A stretch of DNA of 64,000 nucleotides from the NCBI GenBank assembly GCA_028023455.1, contig JAQFVV010012418.1, positions 6,073,244-6,137,243 on the forward strand, read 5' to 3'. Source of the stretch: Epiperipatus broadwayi (lineage: Eukaryota > Onychophora > Udeonychophora > Euonychophora > Peripatidae). Below are positions 35,075-46,095 of the stretch, one piece after another (the first letter of the stretch is position 1; each line of letters begins with the position of its first letter). Position numbers and translations under genes: made by a program. The notes beneath the pieces are model-generated. The model was not told the origin of the DNA, did not search any database, and was given only the letters and a program-made list of their open reading frames with translations.

Positions 35075-35937
35075 ATATTATTAAGAGATGGAAACACATG
35101 AAACTTGGACTGCTTTTGGAAGAAATAATGTTATTTAAAAAGGAAATGTGCCTATGTGCTTGAAAAGAAAGATTTTTAATAGGTGTGTTTTAACAATTTT
35201 TAATAGATGTGTTTTAACAATTCTTACTTATGGATCTGAAATTTGGACACTTAATTGAAAAGCAATGTAGAGATTTCAGACCACTCAATAAAGTATGGAG
35301 GGATGGATGTTAGGAGTAACAAGAAGAGATCAAAAATAAAGTACATGATTGAGAGAATAAACAAGTAGCACTGACATCATTGAAAAAAAAAACTGAAATT
35401 GAGCTGTGCTGAATATATTACTAGAAGAGCTGATGTTAGATGGATAGTTGAAGTTTTAGATTGAATCCCAAAAGATTGTAAAAGATTTAGGCCATATGTG
35501 AGATGGATGAAAAAATGAAAGTCTGCTGGTATGATGTTGGGAAAAGAGGCTATGAATTGGAAAAGCTGAACAAAGGTTGAAGATATCTTTATCCTGAAGT
35601 GATTTGTTAATAGTTGAAAATGATGATAATGATACCTCTCTTATTGAAATTCATCTTCCAGAGAAAGGATATTTAATTGAATAGTTAGATGGCTATAAAG
35701 ATTTTTGGAAAGCTGCTTAAGTTAATTACAAATATCTCTGTGCTATTAGATTCCTTATCAGTTCTCATTTTGTGTGTTTTATTAGTAATTATATAATTAA
35801 TTCTAGTTATTTATTTATAATTGTCATTAATATCATTTGCTGCAAACTATTGGTTTGTCCCTATTATTTTTGTGTTCACACTTTTTATATCTTGTAAAAA
35901 CACTGAAATTTTATTTATATTAAGTTTATTCCTACAT

Positions 35938-36072
35938 TTTGACTTCTACAAGGTCATTTTCGGGGATATTAATATATGATTAAAAAATGAAAACAGTGAG
36001 AACATTAAAATCAGATTTTTATAATCACTTCTACAAGTATTACCATATACAATTATATTTTCTATACATTAG
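35938..36072 (+). repeat. Direct repeat, copy 1 (partner at 36,588-36,716)
   Basis: About 130 bases repeated about 650 bases downstream in the same orientation. Shared blocks include GTGAGAACATTAAAAT (one base differs), AGATTTTTAT, ATCACTTCTA and ATACAATTATATTT. The pair could be terminal repeats of a small element or a local duplication. No reading frame of note in between except a 70-codon minus ORF at 36,229-36,441 without a known domain. Confidence 0.6.
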
Positions 36073-36587
36073 TTTCAAAAGGAGATTTTATTGATAAAAA
36101 TACTTAGTATATTACATTAGAAATGAAAAATAAAAACTATATAAAGAATTTGACATATTTATAATTTGTTAGAATTAGGAAATTAAAAAAACATTACATA
36201 TTGCTGAACATACAAAATTGTAATGACTTTACCAGCCATTAAAAAAAATTTGAGAAATTATAGATAGAATATCTTTAAATAGGTTCAAACACTGATGAAT
36301 AAGTGACCTTGTAGCTACAAATATGTCTGTAGAAGTAATTTTTTGGTTTCTCTCTTTAATTGTGTCTAGTTTGCTTTTAAATGTGTTCATGTGTGTTCTT
36401 GTATCACTGTTGTAAAGAAATAAGCATCTTGTGCACCACATAGCATAAAGTATAAATGTGATAATTCTAATTTATGCAAAGCAAGGTTTTGGACATGAGT
36501 TAATGATCGATTGAATTGTGCAATTATTTTTCCAAAGTTTTTTTGTGATGAATGATTGAGTATCTTGTAGGCAAATAGGTTATTTTG

Positions 36588-36716
36588 ATTCGTACAAGAT
36601 CATTTTCAGGGGCATGATTAATAAATGAAAACAATGAGAACATTAAAATTAGATTTTTATCATCACTTCTATAAATACTACCTTATACAATTATATTTCC
36701 TATACATTATAAATAT
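36588..36716 (+). repeat. Direct repeat, copy 2 (partner at 35,938-36,072)
   Basis: See partner. Copy 2 shows scattered substitutions relative to copy 1 and the same block order, so the duplication is not recent. Confidence 0.6.
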
Positions 36717-37127
36717 TGTTATTGTTAATATTATTATTTTTCATATTAAAATTTTTCTTTACTATTTTATTTTCAATTATAAATTATAATGAAATTTATT
36801 ACATATCATATTTAAACATTTTTTAAAACTTCTTTTAAAATTTTCAAAATATGCAGAATTGAAATGTTTTATTTAAATATAAAAAATATCAAAATAATGA
36901 CTTGAAAGAGAAAAATATGTGATTTATTGTTTACAGAAAATTGGATTACATATAGTGAAGTAATAACAAGTTTTCCATTATTAAATATAATACTAAAAAT
37001 AAATATAATCATAATATTATAGTGTATAAATATAGTGTGATAGATATCTCATATAAGTTAAAACAAATGGGGAGGGAATTTTCACTTATATTTTATATAT
37101 ATTATAACGGTTGGGGAAAATAGATAT
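36717..37127. other. AT-rich stretch
   Basis: Nothing seen except AT-rich DNA. Confidence 0.35.
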
Positions 37128-37275
37128 TTACCGTATCTGCCGAACAGGGCGCCACCAGGCTATTTGAACATGGAAAATTTATATAGTAGGCAGATACGCG
37201 CTGTTAAAGATCCAACTTTTACATGTTTTATTATGACCGTCAGCCCATACCACTAGCTCATGGAGATGCAGAGAT
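37128..37275 (-). repeat. Dispersed GC-richer repeat, copy 2
   Basis: Reverse-complement partner of 23,623-23,765. GGGCGCC and GCGCTGTTAAAGATCC mark the best conserved part. Between the copies the flanks do not match, so this is a dispersed repeat and not a large inverted duplication. Confidence 0.6.
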
Positions 37276-37485
37276 TTATGAAATATAAATTCTTATTAAA
37301 ATATATTTTCAATATTATAAAAATTAGAGAAAACCACTGCCAATAATAACACACACAAACATTTATTAAACATATATAAATTTAGAATTATTATTTTAGT
37401 ATAACTTTAATTTTTTTTTTTTTATAAAACATTACTTTAGATTTTAATTTACAATTTAACTTTTTTATTTTAGAAGTTTGCACAG
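37276..37485. other. AT-rich stretch ending in an acceptor-like tract
   Basis: Mostly AT-rich. It ends in a TTTTTTATTTTAG tract at about 37,460-37,472 that resembles a plus-strand splice acceptor in front of the next ORF. Confidence 0.3.
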
Positions 37486-37842
37486 ATGAATTTTTATTTT
37501 ATTAGAGTGTCAAGTATGGATAGACTACATAGATTGTATTTGAAAAAGAAAATATTCTATCCCTTACTTAACCTAAGGTCAAAAGTTCGCATTCAAACTA
37601 ATGCCAATCTATCTGATATATCGATGTATTCAATGCAGCATGAATATGAAAGCACAATACCATACTGTCAGAAATGCACATCTGAACAGCATGGTTATAG
37701 AGAAGAAATTGTCTCTCATCCAGTACAGAAATGTTGTTATATCTGTCCGGCAAGAAGAACAATAAAAAAAGAAAACTCCATAGGAAGGGATTGCAGTTCT
37801 TTTTTCCGTCTTACTATCCCATTCCATAGGCTAAAGGGGTGA
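37486..37842 (+). CDS. Hypothetical cysteine-rich ORF, status uncertain
   Basis: A 118-codon plus-strand frame whose second half contains seven cysteines: YCQKCTSEQHGY (CxxC), then KCCYICPARR (CC..C), then GRDCSS. The composition is more complex than the AT-rich chance ORFs around it. An acceptor-like tract lies 14 bases upstream, so it may be an exon. The ATG-proximal part has no signal peptide. A minus-strand frame (37,630-37,827) overlaps it and is taken as a shadow. The Cys spacing does not match a family I can name; insulin-like and growth-factor-binding folds were considered but do not fit. It may equally be a relic of a transposon protein. Confidence 0.3.
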   Translation: MNFYFIRVSSMDRLHRLYLKKKIFYPLLNLRSKVRIQTNANLSDISMYSMQHEYESTIPYCQKCTSEQHGYREEIVSHPVQKCCYICPARRTIKKENSIGRDCSSFFRLTIPFHRLKG

Positions 37843-39150
37843 TCAAAGGAGCAGGGAATATTGTCTGTCTCCGATGGTCAATACGAAATGGGACTTATTT
37901 TGCTCAAGTGCGGCGTATAATGTGATCCTGCACATAGCGGATCTTCATACTACATTTACTAATTATACCAATATATCCAATTGATTAACCCAATTTAATT
38001 ACGAAACAAATAACCCACGATTAACCATCCCTTAATTAAACTAATATAACTTTACAAATCTATGCAGCCATTCACGCCCGACTTAAATTTAACATTTATT
38101 AAAAGTTTAGTTTAACAAAAAAAAAATCATAATAAAAACTTAAAAGAACAGAAAAAATAAATTAATGGAAATGATTTAAAAAAAAAAAATACATTCAATA
38201 AAATTAATAAATAATTTAGTCAGAAAGGAAAATCTATTTCTATTTAAATATTGAAAAGTTTAGAATTTAGAGTTCTTACTGTTTTCAAATACTGGAAAGT
38301 TTTAGAATTAATGTTCATTACAGTTATATATAGAGTTCTTATGGTTTTCAAAAGTTCATCCTTAACAGTTGCTTGCAGTTTGGGATCTAGCGTTAATTCC
38401 CCCGATGTCCTGGGAGACCGGTATGCTGCTGTCTGTTTTATTGATTCATCTGGAGGTCCTTTACTTTAGCTGCTATTAAATTTCCGGGCACTGATGTCCT
38501 GTGGTCCGCAATATAGGAAAATGATTGGTCATATCTCTTTCTCTTATTTTTTTTTTTAGAAAAAACTGAAGGATTGACGAGTGCATCTTTTCAATCCCTT
38601 CTCTTTCAACTCTCTCTGCACTAACACATATAGCACACCTCTTCTTTCACATCTCTCTCTAATAATTTATTTCCAAACTTTTCCTTTTATATTAAACTTT
38701 CGGCTCGAGTGGACATTATATCATGATGGTGATGATCCTCTCGTTGAGGTCCATTTCCTAAGGAATTTCTTTTATTGGCCATTCTGTTTCTATTGGTTTT
38801 TCTCTCCTATCTGATCTTTAATTATACATTTTGAGATGCCCAAGGGCTAGTTTACTTTGATTAATTGAAAATAATCATTTCCATTTTATACAATAGCACT
38901 AATTAAATTTGTACATTTTTTTTAACGATATATTTTTATCTTTAAATCTTTTAAATTTTTTTCTTAAAATTTGGTTTTAAAATACTAATTTTTAATAGTT
39001 TTCTTTTAATAATTTTTCATCTGTGCGATCTTATATATGTACGAGTTTAGATGACTTTTAATTTTAAATTTTTAATTCTTGAAATTTTTTATTAGCATGT
39101 AACAGAATGTGTGACCATTACAATATATTGTATTCTTTTGTGTATATATA
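37843..39150. other. Non-coding stretch, partly more complex
   Basis: At 37,843-38,060 and 38,370-38,520 the sequence is less AT-rich. AGAGTTCTTA..GTTTTCAAA occurs twice near 38,270 and 38,332. Short ORFs at 38,251-38,469 and 38,581-38,814 show no domain. A (TA)n run near 39,138-39,152 marks the target of the RTE insertion. Confidence 0.35.
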
Positions 39151-39172
39151 TATATCATCAACCATTATCAGT

Positions 39173-39691
39173 CTACTGCAGGATGAAGGTCTCTCCAAGT
39201 TTAATCCATCTTCTCCGATCTTTAGCTTCTCTTCTCCACAACACCCCTGCACATTTTCTTATTTCATCCATCCATCTCACATGTGGTCTCTTTCTGGGTC
39301 TTTTACAATCTCTTGGAATCCAGTTTAAAATTTCAATTGTCCATCTATTATCATCTCTTCTAGCAATATGTCCAGCCCAACTCCATTTCAATGTTTTAAT
39401 TTTTTCAATAAGGTCAGTAACACCTGTTTGTTGTCTTACCCATACATTGCGTTTTCGATCTCTTCTTGTGACTCCCAACATACATCTCTCCATACTCCTT
39501 TGAGTGTTCTGAAGTCTCTGTATTGCTCTTCTATTAAGTGTCCAAGTCTCAGATCCATAGGTAAGAACTGGTAAAACACATTTGTTAAAAACCTTCCTTT
39601 TCAAACACATAGGCATATTTCCTTTTAGTATCAAGTTATTTCTACCAAAAGCACTCCAACCAAGTTTAATTCTATGATTAATTTCCTCCAT
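39173..39691 (-). pseudogene. RTE ORF C-terminal region
   Basis: A 172-codon minus frame continuing the RT frame after the nonsense codon. It contains KLGWSAFGRNNLILKGNMP, LTYGSETWTLNRR, MLGVTRRDRKRNVWVRQQ, SWAGHIARRDDNRWTIEIL and RKRPHVRWMDEIRK, and ends at an early stop after FILQ, where other copies continue WIDNG or RIDNG. The GHIARR-type and arginine-rich blocks are typical of the end of RTE ORFs and probably bind nucleic acid. Confidence 0.85.
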
Positions 39692-39730
39692 TATGTTTCC
39701 ATCTGTATTAATAATCTGACCAAGGTATTT

Positions 39731-40771
39731 TTAACTGTTAACTTCTTCTAATTCTTCATAATCAATCTTTATTTTCATATTTTGAGCAAATCGATTAAAC
39801 ATTACTTTAGTCTTTTTAACATTTATCTTTAGTCCTACTTTTCTACTTTCATCTGCTAACTCCTGCAACATTTCCTGCAGCTCTGAAGCATTATTTTCAA
39901 AAACAACTACATCATCTGCGAAATCTAAATGACTTAAATACTCTCCATTTACTTTCACTCCTTTAGTTTCCCATTTTAATCCACAAAATACTTCTTGCAG
40001 CACTGCTGTAAAGAGTTTTGGAGATATGGAGTCACCTTGTCTTACACCTTTCTCAATGTTGATTTTTCCAGTATCATTATGTAATCTAATTGTTGCTGTT
40101 ACATTTTTATAAATATTCTTTAAAATATGACAATACCCTGGATCTATACCTTGATGATCCAATGCTTTAATCACTGAAGAAATGTGTATAGAATCGAATG
40201 CCTTTTCATAATCTACAAATCCAAAACATAATGACAACTCATATTCGTTTGTCCTTTCTATGACTTCTCTCAATACCTGGATATGATCTATTGTACTAAA
40301 ACCACTTTTAAATCCAGCTTGTTCTCTTGGTTGGTGGAAATCCAAAGTTCTCTGTAGACGAGTTGTAATTATCTTGGTAAAAATTTTATATAAAACTGAT
40401 AAAAGGCTGATAGGTCTGTAATTTCTAATATCTTCTTTATCACCTTTTTTAAATATTAATATTATTACTGCATTCTTCCAATCTTCCGGTACATCTTTAT
40501 CATTTAGACATTTGGTATATAACTTTGCTAAAATTGTTTCTATTTCTTCACCTGCTTCTTTTAATATATCAATTATAATTCCATCATTTCCTGGAGCCTT
40601 TCCTTTCTTCATACACTTAATTGCATGTCTCACTTCTTCATTTAAAATTCTGGGCAATTCAGAAGATGTAATAGATATAGGAGATACTTGTTCTTTATTA
40701 CTATATAATTCTTGATAAAAATCTTCTACCAATTTCATGATGTCATCTCTCTTTTTAGTAATTAATTCCAT
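39731..40771 (-). pseudogene. RTE reverse transcriptase with intact FADD motif
   Basis: A 346-codon minus frame with all core RT blocks: GKAPGNDGIIIDILKEAG, NYRPISLLSVLYKIFTKII, REQAGFKSGFSTIDHI, FVDYEKAFDSIHIS (first catalytic Asp), GVRQGDSISPKLFTAVL and LDFADDVVVFEN (the two other catalytic aspartates), then GLKINVKKTKVMFN. The active-site residues are intact, unlike in the copy at 16,143-17,375. The frame ends at a nonsense codon (about 39,738) where the sister copy reads SYKYLG, so a TAC to TAA change is inferred. The same frame resumes at 39,691. It is the best sequence in the window for classifying the family. Confidence 0.9.
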
Positions 40772-41417
40772 CCTTTTTTCTTATTGCAGATATAAATTTC
40801 CTACCAATACCAAAATGTTGTTTAACATTTTTGAGGTTTTTATTTTCTTCTACAGCTTTCCTTGCTATTTCACAGTTATACTTTCTTATATCATTTTCAA
40901 CTCTTTTCCGTACCATTTTACAAAATTCGAGATATTCAATTCTTTTTAATACATCATTTTTGTATATCTTCATATTCCTTCTTTTCTTCATAAATTCTCT
41001 AGTCTCAGTAGAAATTTTATTAGTCAATTGCTGCTTTTTTCTACCAGCTATGTTTGTTGCAGTTTTTAAAAGTGTATCAGTTATTTTCATATTAATTTCA
41101 TTCAAATCTGTATCATGTTCAAAATCTCCTAACACTTGAAACCCATTTGTAAATTCTAATTTAAATTCATTAGAATGTTTCTGAAGATTAGAAATATCAA
41201 CTGTAAATATTGTTTTTCTTAATAATTTTTGTCTCTCTAGTTTTACATTAACACGTAACTTACACCTTACTAATCGATGATCACTTCCTGTGTTAAATTT
41301 ATTAAGAACATTACAATCTTGAAATATGTATTTTCTGTTAGTCAAAATATAATCCAATTCTGCTGTACCTTCATTTTGGATGCTTCCATGTCCAGTTCCT
41401 TTTAACATTTTTCTCAA
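40755..41417 (-). pseudogene. RTE endonuclease end and linker
   Basis: A 220-codon minus frame containing ELDYILTNRKYIF and KFNTGSDHRLVRCKLRV, that is, the catalytic SDH block that closes the endonuclease domain, followed by a lysine- and asparagine-rich linker that leads to the polymerase. It is separated from the upstream frame by frameshifts near 41,400-41,465 and from the RT frame by a one-base shift in an A run near 40,770. Confidence 0.85.
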
Positions 41418-41467
41418 AAAATGAATTCATAATATAAAGTTTTTCTTTTTTTGCAAACTCCACAAGT

Positions 41468-42148
41468 CTATGTCCTCTCATTTCTATTACCATAACCAAA
41501 ATTACCTACAGCAATTTCATCTTTCATTTGTCTACCAATTCTAGCATTAAAGTCTACCATAACAGTTTTAAATTGTTGTTTACTCTGATCAAAAGCCTTT
41601 TGTACATCCATATAAAAATCTTCTACTACTTCATCACTATGAGAACTTGTTGGGGTATAAACCTGAATTATCTGCATTTGGTATCTGCTATTAAGTTGTA
41701 TAACTAATCTTGCCACTCTGTCCGATACACCATCAATCTCCACAATATTGTTCTTCCACTTTTTATTTATAATGAATCCTACTCCACTTGTATTTCCAAT
41801 GTGTGTGCCTTTATAATAGAGTATATGTCCACTTTTTAAATCAATTGTTTTTTCTCCTTTTCTTCTAACTTCACAAAGTCCAATAATGTCCCATTTAATA
41901 TAAGACAGTTCTTCTTCTAATTCTTGCAATCTTCCTTCACTTGAAAGTGATCTGCAGTTGTAAGTACCTAAATAAAAAGTCGTCATCAAATGGCAGCCTG
42001 GGTCCGCAATCAGGGGATTCTTAGCACCCTCCGCCTTCGACCACCTACCGCTGCCTTGGTTGGTGACTTTACAGCCTCCTGGGAATAAGGGCCTTGCTTT
42101 ATTTTTGTCTGTCATAATTGTATATATGTATTGGAAAATATTTATCAT
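41468..42148 (-). pseudogene. RTE endonuclease domain, N-terminal part
   Basis: A 226-codon minus frame. It begins upstream of the domain; LGTYNCRSLSSEGRLQELE starts the endonuclease/exonuclease/phosphatase fold (the Asn of YN is a metal-site residue), followed by DIIGLCEVR (catalytic Glu), IIQVYTPTSSH (the Y/P motif) and VMVDFNARIG (Asp and Asn of the GDFN motif, here VDFN). The frame ends at NRNERT by a frameshift near 41,465. This domain makes the first-strand nick at the insertion site. Vertebrate databases often label such sequences craniofacial development protein 2-like, which is a mislabelled RTE-derived name. Confidence 0.85.
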
Positions 42149-42385
42149 TTACACAAACATTCATTCTGCCTTATCAGGCACTGAGAAGAAAGACCATGGT
42201 GTTTCTTGATTTTAAACTCAGAGGTAAAAAGCCAATAAACTCACCACGCTGGCTAATGCGTGTTGGTGAGCAGCCCATCCATGTTTGTATACTATATGAA
42301 TAATCACATAGTAATAACAGCTGCAACGACAAGAACGTATGGAGTGGACATTAGGAATTTGCCCTGCTTTGTTCCTTTAATATAT

Positions 42386-42658
42386 ATATATATTTCAATT
42401 GTGGTTATGGGCTTTTATTAATATCAATAAATTATATTAAGCTGAAATCATCGTTTGGTGCTCAATTTATCTTCTCATCTCACTCCACTGTAAATCTAAA
42501 TTATTGATTTTATTTCTTTTTTTTATTGTTTTTTTTTTTTTTTATTGTATGCCATTTATCTTGGAAAATTATAAATACTGAACTTGAATCTGGGTCATGT
42601 AGTGGATGTCTCTATAAGGATCTTTTTAAAACATTCATTCTAAGGAAAGTGCAGGATT
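42386..42658. other. AT-rich stretch
   Basis: A (TA)n run followed by AT-rich DNA with long T runs near 42,530. CTAAGGAAAGTG at 42,647-42,658 recurs at 43,971-43,982 on the other side of the fold-back cluster. Confidence 0.4.
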
Positions 42659-43190
42659 GATATTAAACCATCAATCTGTTTTTCACAGAGGCAAAACACC
42701 TTCATACAGTAGTGCTACTCAGTGCAAGCCAGAGTAATCAATGGATTCAGGAAAGTTTGTGCATAAAATCCCTGTACCTAATCATCCAATATCCCCAGAC
42801 TAGTTTCTAGCTTGATGCTTTCATCAGTGAGTAGCCTTGGATCTGAGAGCATTGCACTTAGATCTTAGGATCTAATGCAACCCCCCAACAGCCACCTTTT
42901 AATTTTTTACTTAACTATAAAGCATTGAATCCAAAATGAAAATGCAATAATGTTTTCAAGCTAAGCTCATTAGCTCTCCACTGATGAAAGTCACAAGCTA
43001 GAAACTAGTCAGGGATATTGGATAAGTAGGTACTAGATTGGGATTTTATGTACAAACTTTCCTGCATCCATTGATTAGTCTGGCCAGCTCTGAGTAGTGC
43101 TACTGTATGGAGAGTTTTGCCTTTGTGAAAAACTGTATAAGCATAAAGAATGGTGATCATGTGATGTTTGATGGTTTAATACCAAGCCTG
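42659..43190. repeat. Fold-back element B
   Basis: The left arm starts at about 42,688 (GAGGCAAAAC...), and the right arm ends at about 43,127 (GAGAGTTTTGCCTTTGTG). Both arms share variants not seen in other copies: CTGTTTTTCACAG or CAGTTTTTCACAA next to the tip, CTACTCAG instead of CCACTCAG, and AGGAAAGTTTGT instead of AGAAGGCTTGT. The outer module GGTGATCATGTGATGTTTGA follows on the right. No ORF. Confidence 0.75.
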
Positions 43191-43289
43191 CCCAATAGGA
43201 TTATGGTGATTGTGGTTATTAAAGAACCAAAGACATAAAAAAGTATAGATACTGAACTGAGTTCAGATCTATCTAATTATACAAGCTAA

Positions 43290-43650
43290 TGAGCTTAGAC
43301 AAAACCCTCCATACAGTAGTGCTATCTTGTGCCAACAAGAGCAATCAATGGATGCCAGAAGGCTTGGGCATAAAATCCCTATCTAGTGCCTACTTATCCA
43401 ATATCCTCAGACTAGTTTCTGGCTTGTGGCTTTCATCAGTGCACCTAGATCCTAAGATCTAGTTGCAGTACTCTCAGATTCAAGGCTTCTCACTGATGAA
43501 GGCCACAAGCCAGAAACTAGTCTGGCGATATTGGATGAGTGTGGCACTAGATAGGGATTTTATGTCTAAGCCTTCTGGCATCCATTGATTGCTCTTGTTG
43601 GCACAAGATGGCACTATTGTATGGAGAGTTTTGTCTTGTTAAATAACAAT
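43290..43650. repeat. Fold-back element C, nearly palindromic
   Basis: The arms run from AGACAAAACCCTCCATACAG (about 43,297) to GTATGGAGAGTTTTGTCTTG (about 43,640) with almost no loop. Both arms carry TTGTGCCAACAAGAGCAATC where other copies have CAGTGCAAGCCAGAGTAATC, and both have the GACAAAAC tip instead of GGCAAAAC. The arm match extends through ACTAGTTTCTGGCTTGTGGC. Confidence 0.8.
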
Positions 43651-43679
43651 TATGTGCTAGTATGGGATAGTGATCATGT

Positions 43680-43982
43680 GATGTTAATGAGCTTAGTTTG
43701 AAAATATTGTGTTTTTATTTTTGACTCATTACTTTATAGTTATCTAAAAAATAAAAGGTGGCTGCTAGAGGGTTGCATTAGATCCTGAGATCAAGGTACT
43801 AGTGCTCTCAGGTCCAAGGCTCCTCATAGTTGAAAGTCACAAACTAGAAACTAGTCTGGGGATATTGGATGAGTAGGCACTAGATAGGGATTTTATGCAC
43901 AAACCTTTCTGCATCCATTGATTACTCTGGCTTGTACTGAGTGGTGATACTGTATGGAGAGTTTGCCTCTAAGGAAAGTGAT
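43680..43982. repeat. Fold-back family, single right arm
   Basis: A complete right-hand module from TGATCATGTGATGTTAATG, through AGGTGGCTGCTAGAGGGTTGC and GAAACTAGTCTGGGGATATTG, to GGAGAGTTTGCCTCT. No left arm adjoins it directly; the left arm at 42,688-42,985 may be its original partner, with elements between them inserted or rearranged later. Confidence 0.65.
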
Positions 43983-44124
43983 GCATAAGGCTTATATGGT
44001 GCAAGCATTATAAAAATACTTTGTTAATAACAAGTTTTGGCAAGCTTTATACTGATTGATACCAAAGGAAGATCGATAAATATAATAATTATTAGTTTGA
44101 TTTTTTTTAAAAAATAACATAGAC

Positions 44125-44220
44125 TTTATTAATGGTATATTTGTTTATTTCTTAGACTTGAAATAATATTGTTTTATTAATGGTATATTTGTTTATTTCT
44201 TAGACTTGAAATAATATTGT
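44125..44220 (+). repeat. 48-bp tandem duplication
   Basis: The two 48-base units 44,125-44,172 and 44,173-44,220 are identical or nearly so (unit begins TTTATTAATGGTATATTTG). It looks like a recent slippage or duplication event in otherwise unremarkable DNA. Confidence 0.8.
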
Positions 44221-46087
44221 TTGTATGTTTGTATATTTGTCATAAATTTTGAATTGTGCTCCCTGCATATGAGGCCTATAATAGACAGATTAAGTAAATA
44301 AAATTGAAGTAAAATGCATTGTTCATAGTGTAAAAATTTATAGCACTGTAGGTTGATATTGGACTAAATGTGTAGGGATAGATTGGAGTAAGGTTAGCTT
44401 CCTGGTGCAGTAAATAATGGCACACAATGTTGTAGAGCTGAAACAAATAGACGGTCTGATATATATATTGTAGGAGTGTATATACTTACACATTTATATA
44501 CTCAGTATGTATACATTATATTTGTATTCCTATTATATTTATAAAAATAAATATGTAATTTAGTAAATTAGTATTTTTCATTCTTTAAAATGAAAAACCA
44601 TTGTTGAGAAAAGACAATTGACATGGTGATGACCTCTAAGTTCACATGCAGTTTATCGAATTAAAGGGAATGAAATTAACAATGATTTAATATAGAATTG
44701 TAATGTAACAATATATAATAGATATGCTTCAGCAAGCTCATGCAACTATATATTTAAAAAAAGTTAAACTTTTTTTTTATAAGATTAAAAGATTCTATCC
44801 TTTCAGCTATATCCTCACAAAGACTTATACTGTGTTCGATTTAAAAGAACAGTGGATAGGATAAAATCTATATTTTGAATGATTTAATACTTATTAGAAG
44901 AAATTTCTAATATTCTTAAAGAAAAGTAATTTCTAAATTACTTAATTTGAATATATTTTCGTATTCTATAAAGATCATTCTAGTTAGAGTTCTAAATGTA
45001 AATATTGTTTTAAAAAGAATGTTTTTATAAAAACTCCAACTAAATTAAATTAATGTACTTTACATTATAAGAAAAATGCAAAGTGACTAGAACATTAATT
45101 TATTGTAATATATAAAACATGCTTGTCTAGTCAAATATATATATGTGAATAACAATTTTTGCCAAATGCCTTTAAAATTATTTAGAAGCTGTATCTTCAA
45201 ACGGAATTATAATTGGCTATATCTTCAAAATGGAATTATAATTATTAATAAAAGAACTGGGTATAAAAGAAGATGCTAGCTACATGCAAGGAGGAAACTA
45301 AATGTCAACTTGAGATCTCATATTATCTTCTTCAATGCATAGCAACTAAGGAATTAAGAATTGTATCTTCGAAGGATTTTCATTCGCGAATTCCAGAAAC
45401 ATCTAGGACTATTGCATTAATTTTTATAAATACCATTTAATTTTTAAAAATTATAATTGGGAAACATTAATCTCATTTCCTTTATTATTGAATTCATTTC
45501 ATTAAAGAAATGAATAAGAAGAGGGAATTAATAATTTAAAACATTTTTGTTTTTATTTATAATTAATAAAAATTTAGATATAGGTTAAGAAATATTAACA
45601 TGGGAAAGGCATATAAAAATGTAAAGGGATAGAGTGAACTTAGAGGTAAGAAATTAAATTATTTTTCAATTCACATACTATTATTTTTTATGATATGACC
45701 TACTTTGTACTAATCCAAATTGTCTAATAACCATTATGTATGATAAGTGGATAAATGACTAACATTGATATGAAATATATTTTTTTTATATTACGTACAA
45801 TCACTTTAACGAATGAAAATATTATATAGAAATAATTTGATTATTATTTTATAATATAATTATTATATAATAGTGTTAATAATATAGTAGTCTTAATATC
45901 TAGATACTTATATTTTATATAAGTTATAAAATCATGTAGTTTTGTAAGTTAAAAAATATATCTACCATGGGTAAATAGAATATATTTATATTTTTAATAT
46001 AAGGTAGTAGATATATAAATAATTCTTATATATTATCAAGTTTAAGTTATTTATTTGTTAAATAAATAATTATTATGTTTTATATTA
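44221..46087. other. AT-rich stretch
   Basis: No gene or mobile element recognised. Near 45,200-45,240 GGAATTATAATTGGCTATAT and a close variant occur in tandem. Confidence 0.35.
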
Positions 46088-46095
46088 AACTAAAT

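Larger units (their letters stand above)
34370..35625 (+). mobile_element. RTE-type LINE copy interrupted by two hairpin elements
   Basis: The plus-strand copy can be followed from the RT catalytic part (LQEIFCEL-like near 34,400; DLQIM*L... where LDFADDVVVF should be, near 34,470) to the GFSQ and HELE blocks near 34,530-34,580. After two insertions it resumes at GGAAACACATGAAACTTGG (35,090) and continues to the RMDE-like region (35,500) and 3' end near 35,625. It is 5'-truncated with many stops. The two insertions (34,590-34,714 and 34,744-35,074) must be younger than this copy. Confidence 0.75.
39155..42385 (-). mobile_element. RTE-type LINE, near full-length, inactive
   Basis: The most complete copy in the window, read on the minus strand: 5' untranslated region (about 42,160-42,385), endonuclease (41,400-42,110), linker (40,770-41,400), reverse transcriptase (39,740-40,770) and C-terminal region (39,173-39,740), ending in the family 3' terminus. 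It lies between two (TA)n runs (39,138-39,152 and 42,380-42,393), consistent with insertion into a TA repeat that became the target duplication. Its 5' end stops at GTTCCTTTAA, about 65 bases short of the 5' end shown by the copies at 1.9 and 8.8 kb. Coding breaks: frameshifts near 41,465, 41,400 and 40,770, and nonsense codons at about 39,738 and 39,173. It serves as the reference for the other copies. Confidence 0.9.

Noticed and set aside
37484-37842. Insulin-like peptide reading of the cysteine-rich ORF
   Set aside because: The CC..C spacing (two residues rather than three) and the absence of a signal peptide and B-chain pattern do not fit insulin-family peptides.
39111-39503. 130-codon plus-strand ORF and neighbouring plus-strand ORFs over the RTE copy
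   Set aside because: They are antisense readings of the minus-strand RTE ORF; composition (L, S, I-rich) and the RTE motifs on the other strand show they are shadows. The same applies to 1,950-2,267, 40,512-40,715, 40,737-41,139 and 17,289-17,495.
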